Source: Desulfosporosinus sp. OT (lineage in GTDB: Bacteria; Bacillota; Desulfitobacteriia; Desulfitobacteriales; Desulfitobacteriaceae). From it: a stretch of 64,000 bases of DNA. Below, one piece after another: positions 1 to 9,151 of this stretch; the stretch's first letter is position 1; every line of letters starts with the position of its first letter. The stretch covers positions 1 through 64,000 of the forward strand of contig NZ_AGAF01000169.1 in NCBI RefSeq assembly GCF_000224515.1, written 5' to 3'. Made by a program: the position numbers and the translations under genes. The notes under the pieces were generated by a model. It saw only the letters and a list, made by a program, of their open reading frames with translations, was not told where the DNA came from and ran no database searches.

Positions 1-303
1 AAGCTGATAGGCTAGGTTCAGCCCTGTTTGCCCGCCCATAGTGGGGATTAAGCCATCGGGCCGCTCCCGCTCAATAATCCGTTCCACGGATTCAACCGTC
101 AACGGTTCAATATAGATTCGGTCGGCAGTTTCTCGATCTGTCATAATTGTTGCTGGGTTGGAATTTACAAGAATGACTTCTACCCCTTCTTCGCGCAGAG
201 CTCGACAAGCCTGCGTACCTGCATAGTCAAACTCAGCAGCCTGCCCAATGACAATGGGGCCTGATCCAATCACCAGAACCTTTTTCCACTCTTTCTTGGG
301 CAT
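1..303 (-). CDS. carB: carbamoyl-phosphate synthase large subunit, N-terminal part (cut by window edge)
   Basis: These are the first 101 codons of the large subunit of carbamoyl-phosphate synthase, which makes carbamoyl phosphate from ammonia, bicarbonate and two ATP. The visible protein opens with [16 protein letters not shown], then [10 protein letters not shown] and [10 protein letters not shown], which are hallmark stretches of the first CarB pre-ATP-grasp domain. Its ATG directly follows the TAA stop of carA with no spacer, so the two subunits are translationally coupled. It is the last visible gene of the pyr operon. The remaining 950 or so residues lie beyond the window. Confidence 0.97.
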   Translation of the reverse strand, partial: MPKKEWKKVLVIGSGPIVIGQAAEFDYAGTQACRALREEGVEVILVNSNPATIMTDRETADRIYIEPLTVESVERIIERERPDGLIPTMGGQTGLNLAYQL

Positions 304-1416
304 TTATAGTCTCCCCTTTTTTGCTAAATTTCTCTCAACTATTGCTCTGAAACGATCAAAAATTTCTGCATTTTCCTCTGGCCCTGGAGCGCCTTCGGGA
401 TGAAATTGTACGGATAGAATCGGGTAGGTCTGATGCTCCATTCCTTCTACAGTTCCATCATTGAGATTACGCAACGTTACTTCAAACCCTGAACCCTTTA
501 ATGAAGCTTCCTGTACAGCGTAGCCGTGGTTTTGGGAGGTCATAGTCGCCTTGCCAGTTCGAATGTCTATGACCGGATGATTTCCGCCACGATGCCCAAA
601 GGGAAGTTTATAGGTTTCTCCGCCAGCGGCTAAAGCCAAGAGCTGATGCCCCAGACAAATACCTAATACCGGTAGTTTGTCATACAAACTACGAACAGTA
701 GCGACACATTCCGGTAGCTTTTCCGGATCTCCAGGACCATTGCTTAACACGATCCCACTGGGATGATGCCTTAGAATCTCTTCTGGAGTCGATCTAGCCG
801 GGAACACCATGATCCTATACCCTCTCTCCTGAAGATGACGAATGATGTTGCGCTTAGCCCCAAAGTCGAGGACAGCGAGTAGTGAGCCTGATCCTGGGAT
901 TTCGTAAGCTTCCTTAACCGTTGATCGATAAACCCAGTGTTCACTGTTACCCTCAAGCTCTTCGTTTTCCTGGAAATTTGCCCAGAATTCCAGGCCGATC
1001 TCCCGTGTATGAACCAGTACACCAGGTAAAGTTCCAAATTGGCGCAGGTATCTTGTCAAGGCCCGCGTATCGACTCCCTTTAATCCCTGAACACCGTGTT
1101 GCTGACAATAATCCTCCAAGGACCCTTCACAATGCAAACTTCCCTCTCCCTCGGAGAGTTCTCGTACAATGAGTCCCTGAAGACGGGTTTTATCCGCTTC
1201 GTTTTCTTCATGGTGCCACCCATAATTTCCTATTTGCGGTTGCGTCAGGACGAGAATCTGTCCGGCATAGGACAAATCTGTGACCATTTCCTGATAGCCG
1301 CTCATTGATGTATTGAAAACCACTTCATGCGCTGCCACCGAGGTTATGTCATTCAGCCAAGCCCCAAAGGCTTCTCCCTCAAAGGATGTCCCATCTTTTA
1401 AAACAAGATATGCCAC
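304..1416 (-). CDS. carA: carbamoyl-phosphate synthase small (glutaminase) subunit
   Basis: This subunit hydrolyses glutamine and channels ammonia to CarB. The 370-residue product has the CPSase small-chain domain first (AYLVLKDGTSFEGEAFG) and a class I glutamine amidotransferase domain in the C-terminal half, with the nucleophile Cys in GICLGHQLLA and the catalytic His in QFHPEG. I chose the GTG start at 1416 because a GAGGAAG ribosome-binding site lies 8 nt upstream and the family normally begins at this residue; an upstream in-frame start would add 19 atypical residues. It lies 70 bp after pyrC and abuts carB. Confidence 0.96.
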   Translation of the reverse strand: MAYLVLKDGTSFEGEAFGAWLNDITSVAAHEVVFNTSMSGYQEMVTDLSYAGQILVLTQPQIGNYGWHHEENEADKTRLQGLIVRELSEGEGSLHCEGSLEDYCQQHGVQGLKGVDTRALTRYLRQFGTLPGVLVHTREIGLEFWANFQENEELEGNSEHWVYRSTVKEAYEIPGSGSLLAVLDFGAKRNIIRHLQERGYRIMVFPARSTPEEILRHHPSGIVLSNGPGDPEKLPECVATVRSLYDKLPVLGICLGHQLLALAAGGETYKLPFGHRGGNHPVIDIRTGKATMTSQNHGYAVQEASLKGSGFEVTLRNLNDGTVEGMEHQTYPILSVQFHPEGAPGPEENAEIFDRFRAIVERNLAKKGRL

Positions 1417-1486
1417 GTTCGACACTTCCTCTCTGACCGTAGTAAAATCGATCACTTTTATCTGTCTATACAAACCTTTGCCTAAT

Positions 1487-2803
1487 CTACTTTCCTAAAA
1501 CCGTCCGGTTCTTTTGCACAAGTTGACCTTCTACCCAAACCATGACTGGAAACCCTTGTAAGTTTTTACCTAAGAACGGGGTATTGCGCGCTTTCGAAAC
1601 CAACTGAGTCGAATCAATCACCTCTGAAAAATCCGGATCAAAAAGCACCATATCGGCTATAGCTCCAGGTTTCAGCGATCCCCCGGGTAAGCCAAACCGC
1701 TTGGCGGGAGATACGCTCCAAGCCTCGATCACTCGCTCAAACGACAACCGCCCAGGCACCACTAGATGTTGCCAAATCGCACTCAGGGCCGTCTCGAGAC
1801 TCGCAATCCCAAAGGGAGCCTCTGCAAAAGGTCGGGATTTTTCGGCCATGGTGTGTGGTGCATGGTCGGTCGCGATCATATCTAATGTTCCATCCCGGAG
1901 TCCTTCAATAAGTGACTCTCGGTCCTTTTGGGAACCCAGCGGAGGATTTACTTTAAGAGCAGTATCGGTAATACCCATCTCTTCATCGCAGAAAATCAAA
2001 TGATGCGGATTAACTTCTGCCGTGATATTCACGCCTCGTGCTTTAGCCTGTCGGATTAAATCGACACTCTCTGTCGTCGAAATATGGGCCAGATGAAGTT
2101 TTCCACCTGTTTCCTCAGCCAGTAACAAATCCCTAGCCACAATCACGCTTTCTGCACTAGCAGGAATTCCTTTTAACCCCATCCGAGCTGAGACCATCCC
2201 GCGACGCATTTGCCCTTCTCCAGCCAAGTCCTTATCTTCGCAATGACTGATAATGGGGAGCCCGGTTATTTTGGCATATTCTAAAGCGAGCCGCATCACT
2301 TCCGCATTTTGAATGTTTTTACCATCATCAGAAAAGGCTGCTGCTCCACCTGCTTTCATATCCGCCATCTCGACCAATTCGCCGCCCTGCATCCCTTTAG
2401 TCACTGTTCCTATGGGTAGTACATGCGCATAGCCAGCGCGTTCACCCTGCATGCGTACAAATTCAATCAGAGCCCGATTGTCAATGACTGGTTTCGTGTT
2501 GGCCATGGCCAGAATCGTCGTAAATCCGCCGCGTACCGCAGCGCGTGAGCCACTTAGAATATCCTCTTTTTCTTCTTGCCCTGGTTCACGCAAGTGAGTG
2601 TGAACATCAATAAGCCCCGGGAAAAGAAACTTTCCTTCACCATTGATCGTTTCCACCGATTCACCCTGCGCTATCGTTAGAACCTCTTCCTCTGTCATCG
2701 AGGCGAACATTTCTAACACCTGCCCACCTTTAATGAGAACATGCCGAGGGGCAGATAAGGTTTGGCTCGGATCAATTACCCATACATCTTTAAGCCACCA
2801 CAT
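1487..2803 (-). CDS. pyrC: dihydroorotase
   Basis: Dihydroorotase cyclises carbamoyl aspartate to dihydroorotate, the third step of UMP synthesis, in the cytoplasm. The 438-residue protein shows the amidohydrolase metal site HTHLREPG near residue 55, later metal ligands in SHCEDKD and HLAHIST, and TDHAPHT near residue 300. I chose the ATG at 2803 (MWWLKDVWV), which has a GGGGGG ribosome-binding site 9 nt upstream, over an in-frame TTG at 2818. Its start overlaps the end of pyrB by 14 bp, consistent with coupled translation in the pyr operon. Confidence 0.96.
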   Translation of the reverse strand: MWWLKDVWVIDPSQTLSAPRHVLIKGGQVLEMFASMTEEEVLTIAQGESVETINGEGKFLFPGLIDVHTHLREPGQEEKEDILSGSRAAVRGGFTTILAMANTKPVIDNRALIEFVRMQGERAGYAHVLPIGTVTKGMQGGELVEMADMKAGGAAAFSDDGKNIQNAEVMRLALEYAKITGLPIISHCEDKDLAGEGQMRRGMVSARMGLKGIPASAESVIVARDLLLAEETGGKLHLAHISTTESVDLIRQAKARGVNITAEVNPHHLIFCDEEMGITDTALKVNPPLGSQKDRESLIEGLRDGTLDMIATDHAPHTMAEKSRPFAEAPFGIASLETALSAIWQHLVVPGRLSFERVIEAWSVSPAKRFGLPGGSLKPGAIADMVLFDPDFSEVIDSTQLVSKARNTPFLGKNLQGFPVMVWVEGQLVQKNRTVLGK

Positions 2804-3725
2804 TGCTAGACCCCCCAATCAGTAAGTAAATTAAAGCCATGCGAATGGCCACACCATTCGTAACCTGGCGCTCAATTAAAGCCTGTGCGCTATCAGCCAC
2901 TTCATCAGAGATTTCCACATTCCGATTCATTGGTCCGGGGTGTAAGATGATACTCTGTTTTTCCGTTTTCTTTAATCGCTCAGTCGTCAATCCATAGAGT
3001 TGGCTATACTCACGGAGGCTAGGGAACAACCCGCTTTTCTGCCGTTCAAGTTGGAGGCGCAGGGCCATCACAACATCTGCCCCAGGTAAAACACTATCCA
3101 GATCATGAGCTAATTTAACCCCCAGGCCCTCCATTTCAAAGGGAACCAGAGTTGGAGGACCCACAAAGGTCACATCAACACCAAGTTTTTGAAGACACCA
3201 AGCATTGCTTCGGGCCACCCTGGAATGCAAGACATCCCCAACGATGACAACTTTCTTACCATTCATGTCACCGAGCTGCTCCTCCATAGTGAAAATGTCT
3301 AGTAATGCTTGGGTTGGATGCGCATGCTGCCCATCTCCCGCATTAATCACACCCGCATCAAGGATATCCGCCAAGAATTTTGCCGAGCCAGAACTGGAAT
3401 GCCTTATAATCACTAGGTCAGCCCGCATCGCTTGAATCGTCTTAGCCGTATCGTATAAACTCTCCCCTTTGCTCACGCTGCTCTGAGCAACTGCAATACT
3501 CGTCGTGTCTGCCCCCAACACTTTCCCAGCCATTTCAAAAGAGGTGCGAGTGCGTGTACTTGCTTCGTAGAAAAGATTAACCACTGACTTACCTTTTAAC
3601 GTAGGCAATTTCTTAATCGGGCGCATCAAAATTTCTTTCATTACTTTCGCAGTATGCAGAATATGGCGAATTTCATCTACGCTCATATCCTCTATTGCTA
3701 GAACGTCTTTACGCTGCCACTTCAT
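2790..3725 (-). CDS. pyrB: aspartate carbamoyltransferase catalytic subunit
   Basis: Transfers the carbamoyl group to aspartate, committing it to pyrimidines. The 311-residue length and the motifs STRTRTSFE (carbamoyl-phosphate binding, near residue 56), HPTQALLD and HPGPMNR are those of the ATCase catalytic chain. No pyrI regulatory chain follows, as expected for Firmicutes, where control is by PyrR attenuation. The gene is separated from pyrR by 195 bp holding a second attenuator-like structure. Confidence 0.97.
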   Translation of the reverse strand: MKWQRKDVLAIEDMSVDEIRHILHTAKVMKEILMRPIKKLPTLKGKSVVNLFYEASTRTRTSFEMAGKVLGADTTSIAVAQSSVSKGESLYDTAKTIQAMRADLVIIRHSSSGSAKFLADILDAGVINAGDGQHAHPTQALLDIFTMEEQLGDMNGKKVVIVGDVLHSRVARSNAWCLQKLGVDVTFVGPPTLVPFEMEGLGVKLAHDLDSVLPGADVVMALRLQLERQKSGLFPSLREYSQLYGLTTERLKKTEKQSIILHPGPMNRNVEISDEVADSAQALIERQVTNGVAIRMALIYLLIGGSSNVVA

Positions 3726-3814
3726 CGTAACCCTCCCTATCTTCTTTCACCCTTTATTATCTCTTATGGGGTAGTGCTCATACCCCTAAAAAAGTATTAA
3801 GCACCTAAAAATAA

Positions 3815-3898
3815 AATATATCCTCTTCCCCTAGGGGGAGAGGATATATTAATAGGCATAACCTAATCCACTCGCCCCTTGACTATCTCTCTGGATAG
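3815..3898 (-). promoter_or_regulatory. PyrR-type attenuator between pyrR and pyrB
   Basis: Read on the minus strand, a stem-loop ATCCAGAGAGAT inside CTATCC...GATAG (3882-3898) resembles a PyrR binding loop. It is followed by a strong terminator hairpin with 12-bp outer arms AATATATCCTCT/AGAGGATATATT (3815-3850) and a TTTTATTTTT tract. The layout copies the known intercistronic PyrR attenuators of Bacillus. The loop departs from the consensus at the last GGYU positions, so the binding site is weaker than the one before pyrR. Confidence 0.7.
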
Positions 3899-3920
3899 CA
3901 TTTAAAGGGTAAAGTTCCAT

Positions 3921-4487
<567 letters not shown>

Positions 4488-4538
4488 TTACTCCTTTCTC
4501 CTACTAGGGCTAATCCATAAAGTCTGTAGAAAGGTAAT

Positions 4539-4608
4539 AAAAAAAACTATCTGAACAGCAGACAGTCCTCCCTTGTTTTCCGTCTGCCTTCCCAAGCCTC
4601 TCGGGACT
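4539..4608 (-). promoter_or_regulatory. PyrR-responsive leader attenuator of the pyr operon
   Basis: On the minus strand the leader carries AGTCCCGAGAGGCT (within 4587-4608), a full match to the PyrR binding consensus ARUCCNGNGAGGYU. It is followed at once by the terminator hairpin GCAGAC...GTCTGC (4558-4587) and a T-run. UMP-bound PyrR would hold the leader so that the terminator forms. This is direct sequence support for feedback control of all genes from pyrR to carB. Confidence 0.92.
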
Positions 4609-4635
4609 TCATTAAAGGCCATATAACTGTCACTA

Positions 4636-4664
4636 AGTTTACTTTATGATGGCTTAAAAGTCAA
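4636..4664 (-). promoter_or_regulatory. sigma-A-like promoter of the pyr operon
   Basis: On the minus strand TTGACT (4659-4664) and TAAACT (4636-4641) are separated by exactly 17 bp. Transcription would begin about 20 nt before the PyrR loop. The -35 box lies just past the rluD stop codon, so the pyr operon has its own promoter. Confidence 0.7.
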
Positions 4665-4666
4665 CG

Positions 4667-5671
4667 TCAGGATGAATGCAATTTCTCAACAAGCATCGCA
4701 AAAGTTTTGGGCACTGGGGCATCAAATTCCATCCATATCCCACTGCGTGGATGCTCAAATCCCAAATGGACGGCATGCAGCATTTGCCCAGGAAGCCCAT
4801 ATTTATTGCGTTTCGGTCCATAAATAGGGTCCCCGAGAACAGGATGCTTAAGATAGGCCATATGGACACGGATCTGATGCGTTCTACCTGTTTCTAAACG
4901 TACTTCGAGATATGTAGCCTCACTAAACCGTTCTAATACGGTATAATGCGTCACTGCGGGTTTCGAGTGATGCATTACCACAGCCATTCTCTTTCGCTCA
5001 GAAGGGTCCCGTCCGATAGGTGCGTCGACCGTACCGGAAGGTTCTAATACCACCCCATGTACCAAGGCCAGGTACTTCCTGGCCATGCTATGCTCTTTAA
5101 GCTGAACAGCGAGCCCTTGATGGGCGATATCATTTTTAGCCACCACCAAAATCCCCGATGTATCTTTGTCAATACGATGTACGATTCCTGGTCGTAATAC
5201 CCCGTTGATTCCAGAAAGATTGCGGCAGTGGAATAGCAGAGCATTGACCATAGTCCCAGTCCATGCCCCTGGAGCCGGGTGCACTACCATTCCCTGACGC
5301 TTATTAACAACCAAAACATCCTCATCCTCATACAGAATATCGAGGGGGATATTCTCCGGTTCGGCCGTAGACTCGCGTAAAATAGGGAACTCAACTTCAA
5401 TCTGGTCACCCTGGCGTACCTTATAATTAGCTTTTTTAGGAGAACCATTAACTCTTACGCATTCTTGGGCTATAAGTCCTTGAACAAACGATCTACTCTT
5501 TCCCAGAACATCCGTCACACCCACATCGAGGCGAATTCCTTCCGCAAGTTCGAAGGTTTCCTTTTTTGCCGCTATGTTAGGACCTACTAAGGAATTCTCT
5601 TCCTCAGAAACTTGTTCTTCAAATTCAAAATCTTCTAAGGCAGATTCGTGAATTTCTTTTTCCACTCGCAT
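4667..5671 (-). CDS. rluD: RluA/RluD family 23S rRNA pseudouridine synthase
   Basis: Isomerises uridines in 23S rRNA to pseudouridine. The 334-residue protein has an N-terminal S4 RNA-binding domain (around residues 45-110, RLDVGVTDVLGKSRS...VRVNG) and the RluA catalytic motif HRIDKDTSG with its catalytic Asp. The first 40 residues are acidic and not part of the conserved family, so a later start is possible, though the chosen ATG has a GGCGGGG site upstream. The lspA-rluD-pyrR order is common in Firmicutes. The exact target uridines cannot be read from sequence. Confidence 0.92.
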   Translation of the reverse strand: MRVEKEIHESALEDFEFEEQVSEEENSLVGPNIAAKKETFELAEGIRLDVGVTDVLGKSRSFVQGLIAQECVRVNGSPKKANYKVRQGDQIEVEFPILRESTAEPENIPLDILYEDEDVLVVNKRQGMVVHPAPGAWTGTMVNALLFHCRNLSGINGVLRPGIVHRIDKDTSGILVVAKNDIAHQGLAVQLKEHSMARKYLALVHGVVLEPSGTVDAPIGRDPSERKRMAVVMHHSKPAVTHYTVLERFSEATYLEVRLETGRTHQIRVHMAYLKHPVLGDPIYGPKRNKYGLPGQMLHAVHLGFEHPRSGIWMEFDAPVPKTFAMLVEKLHSS

Positions 5672-5707
5672 AACCCCGCCAATTCTTAAAATACCATTTT
5701 ATCTTTT

Positions 5708-6172
5708 TTATTCTTCCGTAATCGATTTACGCTCTGCCTTTTCCTCCAAATATAAGCGGAGCATAAATAACCCCACTCCTATAACAATCATACTATCTGC
5801 AAAGTTAAAGACAAAAGGCCAAATCTGAAAATCCAAATAGTCCACCACACGTCCGATCACAAGGCGGTCATAAAGATTTCCTAATGCCCCACCTCCGATC
5901 ATTCCGATCGCTAAACGTGTGAGTCTTTCGCTACGCGGAATACGAAACTGCCCATAAATCACCCCACTCACAACTGCTAGAGCGGTAACAACAAAAATCC
6001 AGGTCCGACCGGCCAAGAGGCCAAATGCCGCGCCTGGATTCAAGACAAATGTCAGATGAAATATTTTGGGAATGACTATCAACGTATCACCCGGAATAAA
6101 GTTTGACTGGACTAAAACTTTAAATAAGCGATCAATAATCCATACCCCGATCATTGTAAGCCAAACCAACAA
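5708..6172 (-). CDS. lspA: lipoprotein signal peptidase (signal peptidase II)
   Basis: Membrane aspartic protease that cleaves the signal peptide of lipid-modified prolipoproteins. The 154-residue product has four predicted membrane helices and the two catalytic Asp motifs GNLYDR and FNFADSMI. Translation probably starts at TTG 6172, which has a GGGGGG tract 8 nt upstream; an ATG at 6154 would trim six residues. A hairpin overlaps the presumed ribosome-binding site. Confidence 0.95.
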   Translation of the reverse strand: MLVWLTMIGVWIIDRLFKVLVQSNFIPGDTLIVIPKIFHLTFVLNPGAAFGLLAGRTWIFVVTALAVVSGVIYGQFRIPRSERLTRLAIGMIGGGALGNLYDRLVIGRVVDYLDFQIWPFVFNFADSMIVIGVGLFMLRLYLEEKAERKSITEE

Positions 6173-6183
6173 CCGTCTAACCC

Positions 6184-6213
6184 CCCTGTGTTTTCCTTCA
6201 TCTTAACACAGGG
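6184..6213 (-). promoter_or_regulatory. hairpin overlapping the lspA ribosome-binding site
   Basis: Nine-bp arms CCCTGTGTT/AACACAGGG enclose 12 nt immediately before lspA. The 3' arm ends in the G-run that is the only Shine-Dalgarno candidate for the TTG start. It could modulate translation, or be the remains of a terminator; there is no T-tract on the minus strand. Confidence 0.4.
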
Positions 6214-6270
6214 CTTAAGTGGGGGCAAATTATTCATGATGAAAATGAAACTGTCCTTGATTGCACGTAA

Positions 6271-6302
6271 AAGGGTCCTCGCGATAAGTCACGAAGACCC
6301 TT
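6271..6302 (-). terminator. intrinsic terminator downstream of pta
   Basis: Arms AAGGGTC/GACCCTT with extra inner pairs, followed on the minus strand by TTTTA. It lies 27 bp after the pta stop codon and separates pta from lspA. Confidence 0.75.
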
Positions 6303-6328
6303 GATTTTATCAATGTATGAAAACTATC

Positions 6329-7300
6329 TTAGTCAAGCACTGCTGTAATGATAGCCATCTTGTAAACTTCTTCTGCGTTACACCCTCTGGAAAGGTCATT
6401 GATCGGAGCGTTCAGACCCTGCAGAATAGGCCCGTAAGCATCAAAGCCCCCAAGTCGCTGAGCAATCTTGTAACCGATGTTACCTGCATTAATATCTGGG
6501 AAGATAAATGTATTAGCTTGACCTGCAACAGGAGAGTTGGAACACTTTATCTTGGCAACTTCAGGGGAGAAAGCAGCATCAAACTGAAGCTCTCCGTCTA
6601 CCGGAAACTCAAGGTTCATTGCCTTAAGCTTCTCTGTAGCGTTATGCACCTTATCAACTGATTCGCCTTTGCCCGATCCCATTGTACTATAGGAAAGCAT
6701 AGCAACCTTTGGCTCAACATCGAAAGCCTTAGCTGATCTAGCTGTTTCAACAGCGATTTCAACAAGCTCATCTTCAGATGGGAAAAGGTTAATTGCGCAG
6801 TCAGCCAAAACATACTTCTCAGTGCCGTTTTCTGTCGCACGATTCATAATGAAGCAGCTGGATACAATCTTATTGCCGGGTCTTGTCTTGACAAGCTGAA
6901 GAGCAGGACGAACTGTATCAGCTGTAGAATAGGTAGCGCCACCCAAAAGACCGTGAGCTAAACCCATTTTAACAAGCATTGTGCCGAAATAGTTAGACTT
7001 TGACAGGGCCTCACGACAAGCAACCTCATCCATCTTGCCTTTTCTCAGTTCAACCATCTTGGCAACCATGGCCTCAAAATCAGCATAGTTCAAAGGATCA
7101 ACAATTTCAATACCATCTATCGACCAACCGCACTCCTTTGCAGCAACCGCTATTTGATCAGGATTGCCTAAAAGTACCGGAGCAAGGATACCATCCTTAT
7201 GTAGGCGACTGGCTGCCTCAATAATTCTGGGGTCTAATCCCTCTGTAAAAACAAGTTTCCTCTTATTAGCTTTTAACTTTGCAATCATATTTTCAAACAT
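6329..7300 (-). CDS. pta: phosphate acetyltransferase
   Basis: Interconverts acetyl-CoA and acetyl phosphate in acetate formation or use. The 323-residue protein matches the single-domain Pta family: FTEGLDPRIIEAA at the start, LLGGATYSTADTVRPALQ centrally, MLSYSTMGSGKG and FIFPDINAGNIGYK in the C-terminal half. It is monocistronic, with its own promoter and terminator, and no ackA is adjacent, unlike many Firmicutes. It is flanked by a type I repeat on its upstream side. A pduL-type phosphotransacylase lies 2.5 kb away. Confidence 0.95.
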   Translation of the reverse strand: MFENMIAKLKANKRKLVFTEGLDPRIIEAASRLHKDGILAPVLLGNPDQIAVAAKECGWSIDGIEIVDPLNYADFEAMVAKMVELRKGKMDEVACREALSKSNYFGTMLVKMGLAHGLLGGATYSTADTVRPALQLVKTRPGNKIVSSCFIMNRATENGTEKYVLADCAINLFPSEDELVEIAVETARSAKAFDVEPKVAMLSYSTMGSGKGESVDKVHNATEKLKAMNLEFPVDGELQFDAAFSPEVAKIKCSNSPVAGQANTFIFPDINAGNIGYKIAQRLGGFDAYGPILQGLNAPINDLSRGCNAEEVYKMAIITAVLD

Positions 7301-7338
7301 GATTCAATTCCTCCACTTACATTATTTTCATTAAAAAT

Positions 7339-7368
7339 ATTATACACCTAGTACCAAGGATATTTCAA
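7339..7368 (-). promoter_or_regulatory. sigma-A-like promoter of pta
   Basis: On the minus strand TTGAAA (7363-7368) and a perfect TATAAT (7339-7344) are 18 bp apart, giving a leader of about 30 nt and a GGAGG site before the pta ATG. Confidence 0.65.
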
Positions 7369-7539
7369 CATCAAAGAAGGCCTAAAAATGTCGTTATTCT
7401 AAATATTCTTAATATTCTTTAAAAATGTATAAAGAAGAAGTTTTGAAAGTCTTATAGATATAGCATGTGCAAAACAAACAAAGACACCATATCGGCCCAA
7501 ACCCAGAGAGTTCCTTAACTAAGAGCACTATTACAAAAT

Positions 7540-7926
7540 TACGTCAACATGCAAGCAAGAACCTTCCCTACTTGCAAAGCGTCTTTGCGTTAAAACGCAA
7601 GCAGCATTATAACACTCACGTCCCAACCCCGTCAACCCAAGCCAAGAGGAAGTTTCTTAGCTTAGTGAGCACTTTAGTGGAATTGCGTCAATGAGCGCAG
7701 CCGATAAGGCGTTAAGAAACGCAACGGGACTTGTCCATGACTCAAACAACAGGACGTTTGAGGTTAGAGCACCGCCCGAAGACACTGTCTTCGCACGTAT
7801 TAGCCCTCTTGCAGGATGGCAAGGAGCGGCGCACTTGTGACGGAACAGGATGTTCCTAGTGTCGAATGCGCCAAGGATTGCATAGCATTCGACCAGAAAG
7901 CACAAGGGTTTTGCGTTTCACTTCCT
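7540..7926 (+). repeat. type I palindromic repeat element, copy a (right end truncated)
   Basis: This fills the 634-bp gap between yteA and pta apart from the pta promoter. Modules in + order: hairpin TTGCGT/ACGCAA (about 7575-7590), left end AGTTTCTTAGC (7651-7661), an inner GTTAAGAAAC, hairpin CTCAAAC/GTTTGAG (7741-7762), palindrome CGAAGACACTGTCTTCG (7777-7793), hairpin CTTGC/GCAAG with AGGATG loop (7808-7823), hairpin GGAACA/TGTTCC with GGA loop (7842-7856) and long arms GTCGAATGC/GCATTCGAC. The usual right end GCTAAGAAACT is deleted. It ends about 9 nt from the yteA stop codon. No credible gene lies inside. Confidence 0.85.
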
Positions 7927-7934
7927 CCCCCTCC

Positions 7935-8609
7935 CTAGGTCCGTCCATGCTCTTTGCTATAATGAATTGAATTTCCTCGCCCTTCTGGTTCTCTTTGCGT
8001 TTCGAGCGTTTCAATATATTGGACCGCCCCAATTACTTCATCCGCATCTTCATAGTTATTATTCGGATCCCTGACATCTCGATTTGTCCCCAAATCTTGA
8101 GCAGAATCCGAGGTCCCGTAGCGAGCCACAGCCTGCCAAGAATCTTCTCCATCGAACCCTACCTGATCTGTGCCATCGTTAAAAGTTCGAGAAAAGGGGC
8201 GATTTAGAAGTTCATTCTCAACCGGTTCGCGATGTAACGAATGTTGCTCTTCCCGCTCCTCTTCACGGCTACATTCCGTACATACCGTAGTATAGGGCAG
8301 AGCCTCAAGTCGTTCAAAGGGGATCTCATGACCACAGTGTTCACAAACACCATACTTACCTTGGTCATAGCGGTCTAACGCCACATCAATTGCCTCAACT
8401 TTGTGAACTAACCGATCATGTTGAGCCACATCCCGAGAACGCTCATATACCTCAGTCGCAATGTCTGCAGGATGATTATCTATGAGCGACAATTCACCCA
8501 ACGACTCTCGCATATCTCCATTAAAAAGTTCTGTTGCTGTTTCCAGGGAATTTCGTCTCTCGTCACGGAGCGCCTCAATTATTTTAGCATAACGCGTTTG
8601 GTTTTCCAT
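7935..8609 (-). CDS. yteA: YteA-family DksA/TraR-type zinc-finger protein
   Basis: The 224-residue protein has a coiled-coil N-terminal part (residues 1-80) and a C4 zinc finger CEHCG...CTEC at about 92-116, the DksA/TraR arrangement. The C-terminal 100 residues are acidic and include the YteA-type segment with DGEDSWQAVARYGTSDS. YteA homologues are found in spore formers; a role in transcription or sporulation is inferred from the family and untested. The ATG has a GGGAGG site. It is flanked on both sides by type I repeats. Confidence 0.88.
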   Translation of the reverse strand: MENQTRYAKIIEALRDERRNSLETATELFNGDMRESLGELSLIDNHPADIATEVYERSRDVAQHDRLVHKVEAIDVALDRYDQGKYGVCEHCGHEIPFERLEALPYTTVCTECSREEEREEQHSLHREPVENELLNRPFSRTFNDGTDQVGFDGEDSWQAVARYGTSDSAQDLGTNRDVRDPNNNYEDADEVIGAVQYIETLETQREPEGRGNSIHYSKEHGRT

Positions 8610-8699
8610 AGTTTCTTCCTCCCTATTTCATCTATACTGATTATTGTTCTTACTTTGTTCAATAAAAGTTCCTTCGATACAAAGCGAATAATTAATGCA

Positions 8700-9145
8700 A
8701 GCACAAACCCTCCATAGTGCATCAAAGCATCTTTGCGTCAAAACGCAAACAGTCTACAATACTTTCCCGTCCCTCTTCCGCCTCCAAACCCCGTCGACCA
8801 CAAGTCAAGAGAAAGTTTCTTAGCTTAGTGAGCACTTTAGTGGAATTGCGTCAATGAGCGCAGACGATAAGGCGTTAAGAAACTCAACGGGACTTGTCCA
8901 AGGATGGACTGATGCCGCGGTGCCCGAAGACACTGTCTTCGCACGTATTAGCCTTCTGCAGGATGGCAGGAGCGGCGCACATGCAGAAAGCTCGGAGGTT
9001 TTGAGTTTTAGTATTAGCGACAAGCGAATAGCAATGGAACGTGTGCGAATACGATACTCTCCAGTGACGATAGTCTCCAGTGGAGACTATCGCCGAAGCC
9101 GTGATCCTTAAACGAACACTTACCGCCGTAGGATGCTAAGAAACT
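8700..9145 (+). repeat. type I palindromic repeat element, copy b (both ends intact, core 8814-9145)
   Basis: This occupies most of the 540 bp between DUF5665 and yteA. The core runs from AGTTTCTTAGC (8814-8824) to GCTAAGAAACT (9135-9145), which are inverted copies. Inside are hairpin GTCCA-AGGA-TGGAC (8896-8909), palindrome CGAAGACACTGTCTTCG (8925-8941), hairpin CTGC/GCAG with AGGATG loop, and a perfect 25-bp palindrome with arms CGATAGTCTCCA/TGGAGACTATCG (9068-9092). A leading hairpin TTTGCGT/ACGCAAA lies at about 8732-8752. The right end is 6 nt from the stop codon at 9152. Confidence 0.88.
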
Positions 9146-9151
9146 TTCTCC

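Noticed and set aside
8820..9023. Open frames in type I repeats, minus strand, with near-identical translations (SPVEFLNALSSALIDAIPLKC) in copies a, b and d
   Set aside because: The similarity follows from shared nucleotide sequence full of palindromes; the frame is broken in copy e, has no ribosome-binding site and no family-like composition.
8854..9111. Plus-strand frames in type I repeats (MSADDKALRNSTGLVQ...) seen at 8854 and inside 37923-38243
   Set aside because: Same repeat explanation; starts lack ribosome-binding sites and the ends differ by module content, not by protein-level constraint.
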